Both the position numbers and the translations under genes were made by a program. Source: Musa acuminata AAA Group (Eukaryota > Streptophyta > Magnoliopsida > Zingiberales > Musaceae). From it: 64,000 nt of DNA. The stretch lies in contig NC_088340.1 of NCBI RefSeq assembly GCF_036884655.1, positions 27,329,501 to 27,393,500 on the forward strand, given 5' to 3'. Under the pieces are notes generated by a model, which saw only the letters and a program-made list of their open reading frames with translations, did no database searches and was not told the DNA's origin. Below are positions 30,994-41,861 of this stretch, one piece after another; position 1 is the stretch's first letter, and each line of letters begins with the position of its first letter.

Positions 30994-31588
30994 GACACTC
31001 AATAGCCCTCGTAAGGTCGACTACCACTCCCAATGACCAGCTGTACTAGATCTGGGAACAGCCAAACCTATAAGTCTGGTATCAAAGAGTGGAGCACTCA
31101 TACAGGACATCCTTGGTGTCTCAAGTCTAAGAACCAGATACACCACTAGGACTACGGAATCGTTGTCTGACAATAAGGCATCATCAACCATCCAGCATTC
31201 CGTAAGCGGATCAATCAGTGAACTCATTCTCCAATGAGCACCTGTACTGTATCCCTAGTGTCCCTACACGAGCAGCTATGAGACCAGCTGCATCCATCAT
31301 ATGGACGGGTATACAGCACACCAGTCTATCCGGTTATCACGATGTCCCTCTCGAGTAACCTATGACCGGGATTATTTAGGATATGTGTTTAAAGGTGAAT
31401 CGATCTCATTATCGTGATCTCATCACGATCCGATTCCCATTGCACAAATCCAAGGACATCACAATATATATGCATTTATGCAATAGTTATAAAGTGATAT
31501 ATGCCAAAATATAATAAGCAAAAAGATTCTATATCAAGTCACACGTGCCATCACTCACGTGATTGGCTTGCTGGGCACTTATGACTAG
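30994..31588 (-). repeat. Truncated 3' LTR at the palindrome centre
   Basis: The first roughly 600 bp of the LTR lie in minus orientation, starting TGCTAGTC at 31588 just after a purine tract (minus AAGTGGGAGAT, 31589-31599). The LTR is cut within U3, so its TATA box and U5 are missing. Confidence 0.85.
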
Positions 31589-32157
31589 CAATCTCCCACT
31601 TGACCTAAAGCCAATCACCTATGTGTCTGATCCCCATCAGACCCCTGTGACGCTCAAAGACAATCTGAGACAATGGCTTTGTTAGTGGATCTGCAATGTT
31701 ATCTTCGGATGGAACTCTTTCCACTGCTACATCTCCTCGGGTCACGATCTCTCTGATAAGGTGGAACCTCCTCAGAACATGCTTAGATTTCTGATGAGAC
31801 CTAGGTTCCTTCGCTTGAGCAATTGCCCCGTTGTTGTCGCAATATAGGGAAATCGGCTCCTCACTAACCGGCACGACTCCCAAATCTGTGATGAACTTCT
31901 TCAACCAGACTCCCTCCTTTGCTGCATCTGATGCAGCAATGTACTCCGCCTCTGTGGTCGAGTCACGTAGTCAAGGACGTAGCGAGCGATCTCATCCTCG
32001 CTTGCCCCTTCTTCGGGCGTAGGCATCACTGTATCAAGGACGTACACGATTTTCTCCGCTGTGAGAACAATTCTCAAGTTACGGAGCCAATCCGTATAAT
32101 TTGGACCAGTGAGGCGGTTGACATCAAGTATGCCACGTAAGGGATTTGAAAGCGACA
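31589..32157 (-). pseudogene. Gag start fused to the RNase H end (right arm), polypurine tract
   Basis: In the sense direction, gag (32157 downwards, MSLSNPLRGILDVNRL) stops at ..RYV near 31977 and jumps, out of frame, to the RNase H C-terminus: EAEYIAASDAAKEG, then ISLYCDNNGAIAQAKEP and VERVPSEDNIADPLTKPL (31605-31904). A purine tract and LTR follow. All of protease, integrase and RT are deleted. This is an internally deleted, non-autonomous copy. Confidence 0.87.
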
Positions 32158-34112
32158 TTTTCTGAAAATAAAGATGTAGCAAAAATGAATAACATGCAGA
32201 TTTTGCAAGAAATAAACTATCAAGATATGGACTTCTATCTTAATATGCTCCCACTATTTTACTAACGAGTCACGCGACACCCTCAGCACGTGAAACGGAA
32301 GTCTCCGGCAGACTTCTAGTGGGGATCAGGATCCAATCAGCGTCTTAGTGTAACCTCGAGGGACTCGACCAATCACACTAAGCCTAAAAGGTAGACAACT
32401 CTTGCCGATCACAACTCCTTGTGATTCCCGTCCTGTTCGGCCTCCGAATCACCATGGCCTCGAGGGACTCGACCAACCATGATGCTCGGTTAAGTCAACA
32501 CCTTCGTTACAAGATGAGTCTGATTTGATGATATACCCTCGAGGGACTCGACCAAGCATATCATGCCCTCAGGTCACCGGTGACATCTCTATGTCGTAAG
32601 CAAGATAGCGAATCGCGATATAGGTGAGTCTCGAGGGACTCGACCAACTCAACCTACACCGGGATTCGGTTCCTACTCATAACGATGGAAGGCCACGTGG
32701 GTCAATCTAATTGCCTCACGTTTACCGACTTAATATTATCGAGAGATGTTTCTATGATTTGGTCTCCTAATATGACATGTCACACATATACATATTTAAT
32801 ATATATCTACATCGCATGCAAATATATATACATATCTAGTATGTGTATAAGCAATCACACCAGATGATCATGGACCACAACCTAATATGATTAGGCCCGA
32901 GCCAGTAGGCCTAATCACTCACATCAAGATCTATGTGTGCAACGGTGCATCTCCATGCCTTGTGATCATCCATCTCGTCCTCGTTGGTTCCGTCGACATC
33001 TTGATGCATCTCCATGCATCACGATCGTCCGTCTCGTGGGTCCCGCTATGGCTTCCACGCTCCCGCTGCGCCTCCTCATGTGATTACAACTTAATCATAG
33101 GCACGCAGGCCCGACAATAAACGAGAAATATAATGGAGGTTCGCAGACCTCAATAATAATAATCACAAGTACACACATCACACGGTCCATGATCATCCGT
33201 CCACTCATCATACATCACATGTATAAATAATCATCATCATGTAGGACTACTAGATAATAATAAAATTAATAATCAACTAAACCTTTTAATTAATTAATAT
33301 TTTCTGAAATCAAGGATATATAGGGAATTTCTCAATTCCTAAGGGTATTTTCGTAATTTGGACAAAAGACAGAAACTGGAATTTCTCAAATTCCGAGGGG
33401 CAAAACTGTCTTTTGCGCAGAAAACCCTAATACCCTTTCCCCTTTTCGCTGCTGCCGCCGCCGCCACCCTGCCGGCGGCGGCCTGTGCGGCGGGGCGAGG
33501 GCACTGCCCTCGCCTGCAGGCGGCACGCCCGCTGGCGGCGATGCCGCTGCGGGTGGGCGCCCTCTTCGGGCGCCGCCGCCTCCGCGGGCGGTGCTGTCCC
33601 GCCAGGCGGCCGCCCCTGTGAGGGGGGTTTCGCCCGCGGGAGTAGCGGCGGCAGGCGTCGCTGCAGGTGGGCTCCCCCTTCGGGCGTCGCTGCCTCCGCA
33701 GGCGGTGCTGTCCCGCCGGGCGGCCGCCCCTGTGGGGGGGGTTTCGCCCGCGGGAGTAGCGGCGGCAGGCGTCGCGCGTCGCTGCCCTGCGGCGGCAGGC
33801 GCCGCTTCCTTTCGGCGGCAGGCGCCGCTGCCCTGCGGCGCCTCTGCCCGTGGGTTGCCAGCCCCGTCGGCAGCAAGCCTGCTGCAAGCAGACCGCCGGC
33901 CGGCTGCTGCAGGCATAGCGCCGGCGCATGCGCCGGCGCTGTGCTGCCTGGCTGCGGCTGCAGGTGGCTGCAGGCATGCAGATCGAGGGCAGCAACTGTT
34001 GCTGCCCTTCCTCGCTTTTGCGTCAACGATTTTGACGTCAAAATTCTTCCTAAACACAATACACGCAGTTCAAAACCAATCATTCGCACGAACAACCTGG
34101 CTCTGATACCAC
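32158..34112 (-). other. Right-arm leader of the palindrome
   Basis: This is the inverted counterpart of 28887-30768, with the four stem-loops at 32343-32655 and the GC-rich block at 33430-33995. Differences from the left arm are a few substitutions (for example actggtgacc against accggtgacc) and a different repeat number in the GC block. The primer site lies near 34099-34111. Confidence 0.8.
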
Positions 34113-35608
34113 TGTTGGGAAATCATAGGGGGGGCGACATCATATGCGCAGCGGAAGAACAAGAAAACAAAAATCCCCGATTCCCAAAAAGATGTTCATC
34201 GTCGTGCGAAGATTGGTGCGCAAAATCCGCAAAAACACAAAACTGCGTATAGAGATTGTGTTACCTAGGGAGATCGTATATCCCTGTTTCCTTGCAGATC
34301 CTTAGGAGAGGGTGAAGGAGGTCAAGCGTCCTCCTCTCTAGCGGTGATCCACACAGCAGGGTTGCGACGACGCTCCTCAAAACTCTAGGCCTACTCTGAG
34401 GTGGAGAGGGAGAGGAGAATAGGAAGGGCAAGCAAAGACTCTAGCCTATGAGGCTGTGAATCCCTCCTATTTATAGAGATCCCGTGTCAAAACCCTAATG
34501 GGTCCTTTCCCTAGTGGGTATTGGATCTGCATCCAATAAGACAAGGGCTCCGTCGGATATCTCATATCCGAACCTCTACTCATCGCAATGCCTACCATAT
34601 GTGTGTGACCCTCTAGGCCCAATATCGAGCTGGCCGTGAGTCATACCTGTCAGAACCCTTTCTAACTAAGTGAATTATTATCTCTGTAATAATTCACTCG
34701 ACTCATCGACTACGGAAGTACTAGGCCACTACGCCGTAGTCCCCAGACGATACAGGGGAATCCAATCCATTGGACCTGTCTGTCCTCAGTTACCATGTAC
34801 CTATAGTCCCTCATCCATCTAATATCCCAGAGACCGTATATCGAGCATGGTGCTGTCAGACCCATACGGTTTCTACTCGAGTCTCGCTCTAATCGGATTC
34901 TCCCGGAGAACTCTTTCTCTCTCAACCCGAATGACCCTGGCCAGGGATTTGTCTGAGCAAGAACACATGGGATATTCCTCTCATGATACCGAGAGTGGAT
35001 GATCCTCTATCGACACTCAATAGCCCTCGTAAGGTCGACTACCACTCCCAATGACCAGCTGTACTAGATCTGGGAACAGCCAAACCTATAAGTCTGGTAT
35101 CAAAGAGTGGAGCACTCATACAGGACATCCTTGGTGTCTCAAGTCTAAGAACCAGATACACCACTAGGACTACGGAATCGTTGTCTGACAATAAGGCATC
35201 ATCAACCATCCAGCATTCCGTAAGCAGATCAATCAGTGAACTCATTCTCCAATGAGCACCTGTACTGTATCCCTAGTGTCCCTACACGAGCAGCTATGAG
35301 ACCAGCTGCATCCATCATATGGACGGGTATACAGCACACCAGTCTATCCGGTTATCACGATGTCCCTCTCGAGTAACCTATGACCGGGATTATTTAGGAT
35401 ATGTGTTTAAAGGTGAATCGATCTCATTATCGTGATCTCATCACGATCCGATTCCCATTGCACAAATCCAAGGACATCACAATATATATGCATTTATGCA
35501 ATAGTTATAAAGTGATATACGCCAAAATATAATAAGCAAAAAGATTCTGTATCAAGTCACACGTGCCATCACTCACGTGATTGGCTTGCTGGGCACTTAT
35601 GACTAGCA
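34113..35608 (-). repeat. Right-arm LTR of the palindrome
   Basis: 1496 bp, the same length as 27391-28886 and nearly identical in reverse orientation. TATA box on the minus strand at 34469-34476. Its outer end is followed by at (35609-35610), the two bases that precede TGCTAG at the internal polypurine tract, and then by gypsy sequence. Confidence 0.92.
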
Positions 35609-36758
35609 ATAAGGGTGAAACAGTGGCAAATCCAGGGAAGCTACAACCGCTACCCATACCGGACTTAGTGTGGACTGACATCTCCATAGACTTCATCTAA
35701 GGGCTACCACCTTCCAAAGGTAAAATCACAATTCTCGTGATGGTTGATCGATTTACGAAATATACTCATTTTTGTGCTGTACAAAATCCCTATACTACTA
35801 CTAGTATTACCTAGATTTTCATAGAAAATATTGTTAAACTATATGGGATACCAAGGTCCATTGTAAGTAATAGTGACAGGATCTTCACTAGTAAATTATG
35901 GACCGAGTTATTTCAATTATAAGGCACAAAATTTAAGATGAGCACAACGTATCATCCATAAACTAATGACCAAACAGAGGTGGTAAACAGGTGTTTAGAG
36001 ACGTACCTTCGGTGTTTTGCTAGTGACCAGCCAAAGGAGAGGGCAAAATGGCTTCCCTAGGTCGAATGGTGGTATAATACTATATATCATTCATCTACCA
36101 AATGTGCCCCTTATGAAGCACTGTATGGTCGGCCGACCCTTATGATTCCAAAGTATGTAATTGGCTCGGCCAAGATAGATCAAGTCGACCAAGAATTAAT
36201 TGACAAGGATAAACTCCTACAACTATTAATGGATAATCTCTTTACTCCTCAAGCTAGAATGAAGCAGCAAACCGACATACGACGAAGTGAAAGAGAATAT
36301 TTAGTAGGAGATTGGGTTTATCTTCGCCTATAGCCATACAAGTAACTCTCCATCAACACTCAAGCCTTCATGAAGCTATCCCTATGCTTTTATGGACCCT
36401 ATCTGATCATAGAGTGTATTAGAGCCATGACGTACAAACTTAAATTGCTTAAGGATGCCAAAATTCACCCTGTCTTCCACATGTCATGCCTGAAGCCCAA
36501 GTTGGGAGAACACGAGTTACCTCAGATCCCACTACCCAACACCATTGAACATGGAGTTATTTAAGCCCAACCACAAGCCATCCTCGATCGCAGGATCGTG
36601 ATGCGTCGCCGACGTCCCTCTACTAAAGGACTAGTGTATTGGAATAATTTACCACTTGAAGATGCCACATGAGAATCATATGAGGAACTGAAGACCTGAT
36701 TCCCTAAGTTCATGGAATCCCAGCCTCGAGGATAAGGCTGATTTGAAGAGGGTGGGTC
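35609..36758 (+). pseudogene. Ty3/gypsy integrase C-terminal half and chromodomain-like tail
   Basis: It resumes at aagggtgaaacag and completes the second copy of the duplicated segment (to about 36000), then unique integrase sequence (EWWYNTIYHSSTKCAPYEALYG). The C-terminal region has YKLKLLKDAKIHPVFHMSCLKP and a chromodomain-like ending (ILDRRIVMRR, LVYWNNLPLEDAT, ESYEEL). Chromodomains steer such elements to heterochromatin. Several in-frame stops. A purine-rich stretch (gaagagggtggg, 36745-36756) precedes the LTR. Confidence 0.88.
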
Positions 36759-37174
36759 TATTAGGACTCTAGCTAGGAGAGTCCTAATTGAGAGGGGCAT
36801 TCATGTTAACCTACCTAGCCGACCCCTATTAAAGAGGTGAAGAGGCCGGCTAGGGTTAGGAGGTTATTTCTTAGATAAGTATTAGGAGTTATAAAGGAAT
36901 AGGAGTCTTGAGTAGGAGTCCTATTATGAGTTATTATTAGAGAAGCATTAGGAGTTGTAAAGGAATAGGAGTCTTGAGTATGAGTCATATTAAGAGTTAG
37001 GGTTTAGAAGCCTTATAAATAGCTATGTATTCATCCTCTTTTAACAAGCAATAGATGAATCTTTTCTGCAGCCTTTGAGTAGCAATTTAGAGGAAGGAAC
37101 CCCTATAGAGTTCCAAGGAGGCCGATTCCCTAAAGAGATCAACCCCAAGCCTAGAATCTGCAAGGGTTCTACCA
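36759..37174 (+). repeat. 3' LTR of the gypsy element
   Basis: About 416 bp, assigned by alignment with the solo LTR at 53379-53785: both have aggagagtcctaattgag near the start, gagtaggagtc repeats, a TATA box (37014-37021) and ggttctac/aaca at the end. Termini are TA...CA, not TG...CA. Confidence 0.85.
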
Positions 37175-38691
37175 AATCATTAATGAAAAAAAAGGAGAGA
37201 CTAATGAATCTATCTATGTCTTTTTTTATAAACCTATCTGTCTTTTTTTATGAATCAAGATCATTTACGATAATTCTTCTTTTTGCTATTTGAGTCATCT
37301 AGAAAGAATCATAATTTTTCTCTTGATTTTTTCGATACTCATAACTTGAAATTTGGTTCGTGACTCCCTTGTATTCATGAAGTTTATATCTCATCACCCA
37401 ATTAATTTTTCTTGATATTCTTTATGTGATGATATAAAATTATGCATGAAATACTCATGATATTATGTTGATACATACAAATGAGAAGCTATGATTATGC
37501 ATGGTAGGATGTAATGTAATTTGACATTTTGATACCATCATGATTTGAAATATTTATGATTTGGAATAATGCATGCAATACTATGATTTTTTTGATAAAA
37601 TAATGTATCATGAATGCTTAAGTATCATGTATGATATGCCCATAGTGATGATTGATTTATTTTTGGTATCATACATGAAGTAAGGATGAAATGTAAGGTT
37701 TTGAAATTGTATATGTTTTAATTTGAAACTATAATGATGCACAAACATATTGAAATAAGATTGATACTTTATCTTTGTCATAGTTTGAAAATTGATGTAA
37801 AGGAAAAAGAATTATAACATTGTATTCTTTCCTTCTTTATGACAATAACAAATGGGGAGAAAGAATTGCTAGCTCAAGACACAAAATTTGGAAACTTACA
37901 CATTGCAAAAGGAAGAAAAACTTGCTAGCTTGCTCATCTTAAAAGATGTAAAAATTTTGCCAACTTTGATACGTGAAAAAAACTTGCTAGCTTACATGTT
38001 CTAAACTTGCTATTTACTATCTCACATTTTTTTTTCAAAAACTTGCTAGTTTGAACATCATAAAGAAAAACAAATATGCTAACTTGCACATCTAACAAAA
38101 TTTACAAGCTTACAAAACTCAAAATTGTTGCTAGCTTGCATGTTGTAAAATGATGTAATATTTTGTGAGCTTGTGCTTTGCAAAGGAAGCAAAAAATTTT
38201 ACTTCTCAAATAAGAAGAAATAAAATTACTAACTTGCATGATGATAAAACTTGAGATTATGTTTATAATGTAATGATTTGAAAGTATATCTCAAAAAATT
38301 GGCTAGATGCACTTCTCTTTTTTATTGATGACAAAGAGGGAGAAGATATAATGATACGAGAATCATACATGGTAGGATATAATATACTTTGATATTTTGA
38401 TACCATGATGATTTGAATGATGCATGCAAAACTTATGACAATAATGCATGCAATACAATGATATGTATATAATGTGTTGTAAATATTCATGATTAAATAT
38501 GCATATAATGTGTTGCAATGATATGCATATAATATGATGCAAATATTCATAATTAAATATGCATATAATGTGTGGCAATGATATGCATATAATGTGTTAA
38601 ATTCAAGGTTATATCAATATGGCATATTGATAGGGGGAGTTTAGTTTAAATTTTGTCATCAATTAGTTGTCATCATAAAAAACGGGAAGAT
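37175..38691 (+). other. 3' noncoding zone of a Sirevirus-like element (gypsy inserted in it)
   Basis: AT-rich sequence related to 42780-44310 and, inverted, to 49903-51799. It includes degenerate aacttgctagcttgcac repeats (about 37860-38240), a polypurine-like hairpin block (about 38315-38350) and a damaged tract aaaaaacgggaagat just before the LTR at 38692. No gene seen. Confidence 0.7.
38458..38598 (+). repeat. 60-bp tandem repeat, about 2.4 copies
   Basis: Units start at 38458, 38518 and 38578 with aatgatatgcatataat, spaced exactly 60 bp. They differ by a few substitutions. It lies just before the LTR of the element. Confidence 0.85.
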
Positions 38692-38893
38692 TGTTGAATC
38701 TCAAATTTTGATGATGAAATCAATTGATATGTTTATGATTTGATCTGTATTTTGAGTGACGTAGGAAGCTTTGATCAGGGAGAGGTAATTAAAGAAGGAA
38801 GAATCATGTTGGGCCAGAGTGGAACATGTCAAAAGATTGGACGTCGAGCCGGAGGATCGGTTGATGTATCGGCATAAGGCTTCGGGCTATGGG
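38692..38893 (+). repeat. 3' LTR of a Sirevirus-like element, first part
   Basis: It begins TGTTGAATCTC and runs to ggctatggg, where a gag-only element has inserted with duplication of atggg (38889-38893 and 48356-48360). It continues at 48361. Confidence 0.88.
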
Positions 38894-40854
38894 TGTTGAA
38901 TCTCGTATTTTGTTGATGAAACTACTTGATATATGTTTATGATTTAATCTGCGTTTTGAGTGACACAGGATTCTTCGATTAGGATGAGACAATTAAAGCA
39001 GGAAAATCATGTTGTGCTAGAGGAACATGTCAGAAGATTGGACGTCGGGCCGGTGGATCGGTCGACGTATCGACAGAAGGCTTCGGGCCGTGGACTCAAG
39101 CATCGGGCCAAGAAGAGCGGGTTTTGTGTCAAGGATATCGGAGTTGCGGAGTCAACTGACCGATTGGGCAATAGGCTGCAGGAGAGGACGCTACGCCAAA
39201 GAATCGGACGAAGCGTCGAGGGACCAATGACATGCCGGACAACTTGGTTAATTGCTTAGGATTAATTGTCTCAATCGAAGTTTTGTTTTAAATGTGCAGG
39301 ATTAACTACGATGAAAGTAAGATATGCAGCAGGAGTTGCGCCGGAGTCAAGACAATGATCACGTTGGGAGTTCGACGGAAGTTCGGACAGTCGTCGGAGG
39401 TTCTGCGGGAACAAATCCGAGAAGTCCAAGAGCTTGCCAAAGAAGCTCGTCGGAACTCGCCAAGTGGATCGTCGCAAGTCCAGGAGTTTGCCGGAAGTCC
39501 GCAGGAGCATCACTGAGGGTTCATCGGATGATCGACGGAAGTTCACCGGAAGCTCGCTGGAAGAAGCGATTGACGCACCGGAGCAAGTTGCAGTAAATGT
39601 CTTAGGAAATATCGTAGTTAGCACAATGATTAAGTTGGAAATGGGAGGTGATCCCATTAACTTAATCTTGGGGCAATTGGGCCCCTGAAAAACCCAAATT
39701 GGGCCGAATGGATCAACCCATTCGGACCCTGATTTCTGCCAGACGGTTGAACCGCCCCAGCCAGGCGGTGGCACCGCCTGGGCTCAGTCTCCGAGCGAGA
39801 CTGGGCGTTGCAACCGCCCCTGACAGGAGGTGGCAATGCTTGAGCTCAGTCTTCGAGCTCTGGCAGGAGGTGCAACCGCCCATGACAAGAGGTGGCACCG
39901 CCCAGAGGCTCAGTCTTCGAGCTCTGCCAGGCGGTGTAATCGCCTCAGTCAGGCGGTGCAACCGCCAGATCCCGAAATTCTGAGAATTGACAGTTTTGAG
40001 CTCGGAATTCAAACTGGGTTCGGGCCTATAAATACCCCACCCTTTCAGCATTGAAAGGGCACAAAAAACACACCGAAATCCTGATCTTATTATGTGATTT
40101 TTAGAGTTCAAAATTGTTGTAAAGGCCAAAAGTTCTTCTCCATCTTTTCTTCCAAGTTCTGATCTTTAAAGAGAGGAGAAAAAATTCTGTAAGGGTTGTC
40201 TCCTAAGCCCGTCAAAAGGAGTGAAACTATAAAAGGGTGGTTGGCCTTCGCCTATTGAAGGAAGGCCTCTAGTGGACGTCGGTGACCTCGTCGGTGGAGG
40301 AAGCCAAAAGTGGATGTAGGTCAAGATTGATCGAACCACTCTAAATCTCGGTTTGCATTTACTTTGAGCATATTATCTTTACTGCAAACCTCCTCAAAAG
40401 CTTACTGCTTTCTGCGCATATATGATTGGGTTTCAAGCTTTGCACTTTCCGAATTGGCGTTTAGACGTAAATCAGTTTTATCGTAGGATCATTATATTTC
40501 AGTTTGCATTTACGTTTTGATTTCTATCATAACTGCAAACTACCTTTATATCCTTGCTTTAACTGTATCTCGCTTAATCAAGTGATTTACGAATCAGCAT
40601 TTAGACGTAAATCAATTTTTTCATACGAATATCATATTTCAGTTTGCGCCTACTATCTGATTTGAACCATAACTGCAAACTGCATTTATATCTTTGCTGC
40701 ATCTTGTTTAATCAAAAGTTAAAGTGATTTACAAATTAGCTTTTTTTATTGAAATCACTTTTATCGAACGAACACAGTTTTTTTTTTTAATCGTTGAAGG
40801 TTTTCCGCTGCACTAATTCACCCCCCCCCCCTCTTAGTGCTCTTGATCCTAACA
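38894..40854 (+). repeat. LTR 1 of the three-LTR element
   Basis: 1961 bp, TGTTGAATC...CCTAACA. U3 holds a dense series of CACCGCC/GGCGGTG palindromes (about 39740-39970). A TATA box is at 40027-40033, a GGTCAAGATTGATC hairpin near 40318, and the GCACTAA...TTAGTGC U5 hairpin with a 12-C loop at about 40810-40840. Three diverged repeats of a cagtttgc...gaatcagc unit precede it (40330-40740). Confidence 0.9.
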
Positions 40855-40904
40855 ATTGGTATCAGAGCCCGGTATTTCTCATTTCGAATTTACACCCGAG
40901 AGAA

Positions 40905-41861
40905 ATGGCTCTTCATGGCTTTCAAGAGGGCTTATCGGTTGTTCGTCCACGTTGTTTACCGGATTGGATTACACTTATTGGAAAACTCGAATGAGAGTTT
41001 TCTTGATTTCTATGAATTTGGATTTATGGAATATCGTTGAAAACGGTTATCAACTTCTCTCTAAACCGATGAACGAATGGTCGGATTTGGAGAAGAAGTA
41101 TTTTTCTTTAAACGCAAAGGCTATGAATGCCTTATTTTGCGCTTTGGACAAAAATGAGTTCAATCGGATTTCTACGTGCGAAACGACTTTTGACATTTGA
41201 CGAACACTTGAAATCACGCATGAAGGAACTAGTAGAGTCAAAGACTCGAAAGTTAACATTTTATTGCATGATTTTGAGCTTTTTCGAATGCAACCAAGTG
41301 AGACTATAGGCGACATGTACACCCGTTTCACGGATGACGTCAATAGTTTAAGAGCTCTTGGAAAATGTTTTTTGGATTTTGAACTCGTAAACAAGATTTT
41401 GCGTTCTCTTTCTAAGAAGTGGGATTCAAAAGTAACTGCAATACAAGAAGCTATAAACCTAAACAACTTACCACTTGAAGAACTAATTGGTTCGTTGATG
41501 ACATATGAAATGTTGCACAATGCACATGATGAACATGATGAACAAAATCACCTTCCAAAGAACAGAAAGGATTTGGAACTCCGGACAAATGAATACCACT
41601 TGAGCGATGACATGTGATGAGGACAATGATGAACTTGAACTTCGAACACTAAATCTTAATAAGTTTATTAAACAAAAATCTAAAATAAATAATAAACTTG
41701 AACGAAGGAAGAGGCCAAAGAAGAATAACACAAAGTGGGATGAATCAAGCTCTTCCGAAGACGAGGAGAAAATCAAGAAAGGCGAGGTGGCAAACTATGC
41801 CTTAACCGCTTTCAATGATGAGGTAATCGAAATCCCCCTAAATTATTTTGAAATTACTTGA
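40905..41861 (+). pseudogene. Gag of the three-LTR gag-only element
   Basis: ATG at 40905 after the primer site. A one-base frameshift occurs near 40950 and a stop replaces a Trp codon at 41198-41200. The core reads DYTYWKTRMRVFLISMNL ... FRMQPSETIGDMYTRF ... SKVTAIQEAINLNNLPLEEL. Another stop pair lies near 41616. The tail is Lys- and Glu-rich and ends GEVANYALTAFNDEV..YFEIT. There is no CCHC knuckle. A donor-like GAG|GTAATC (41822/41823) sits where full-length relatives have the gag-pol intron donor. Confidence 0.85.

Larger units (their letters stand above)
27391..35608. mobile_element. 8.2-kb palindrome built from a Tork/Angela-like copia element
   Basis: The left arm (27391-30951) is LTR, leader and start of gag on the plus strand. 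The right arm (31977-35608) is the same sequence inverted, nearly identical, with both outer ends reading TGCTAGTCATAAGTG outward. The roughly 1-kb centre holds an inverted 3' LTR fragment (30994-31588) and an RNase H end. Both complete LTRs are exactly 1496 bp. It interrupts the gypsy integrase zinc region (caacaacac|aagggtg) with no 5-bp target duplication, only an extra at at the right end. A family label beyond Ty1/copia is tentative. Confidence 0.88.
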
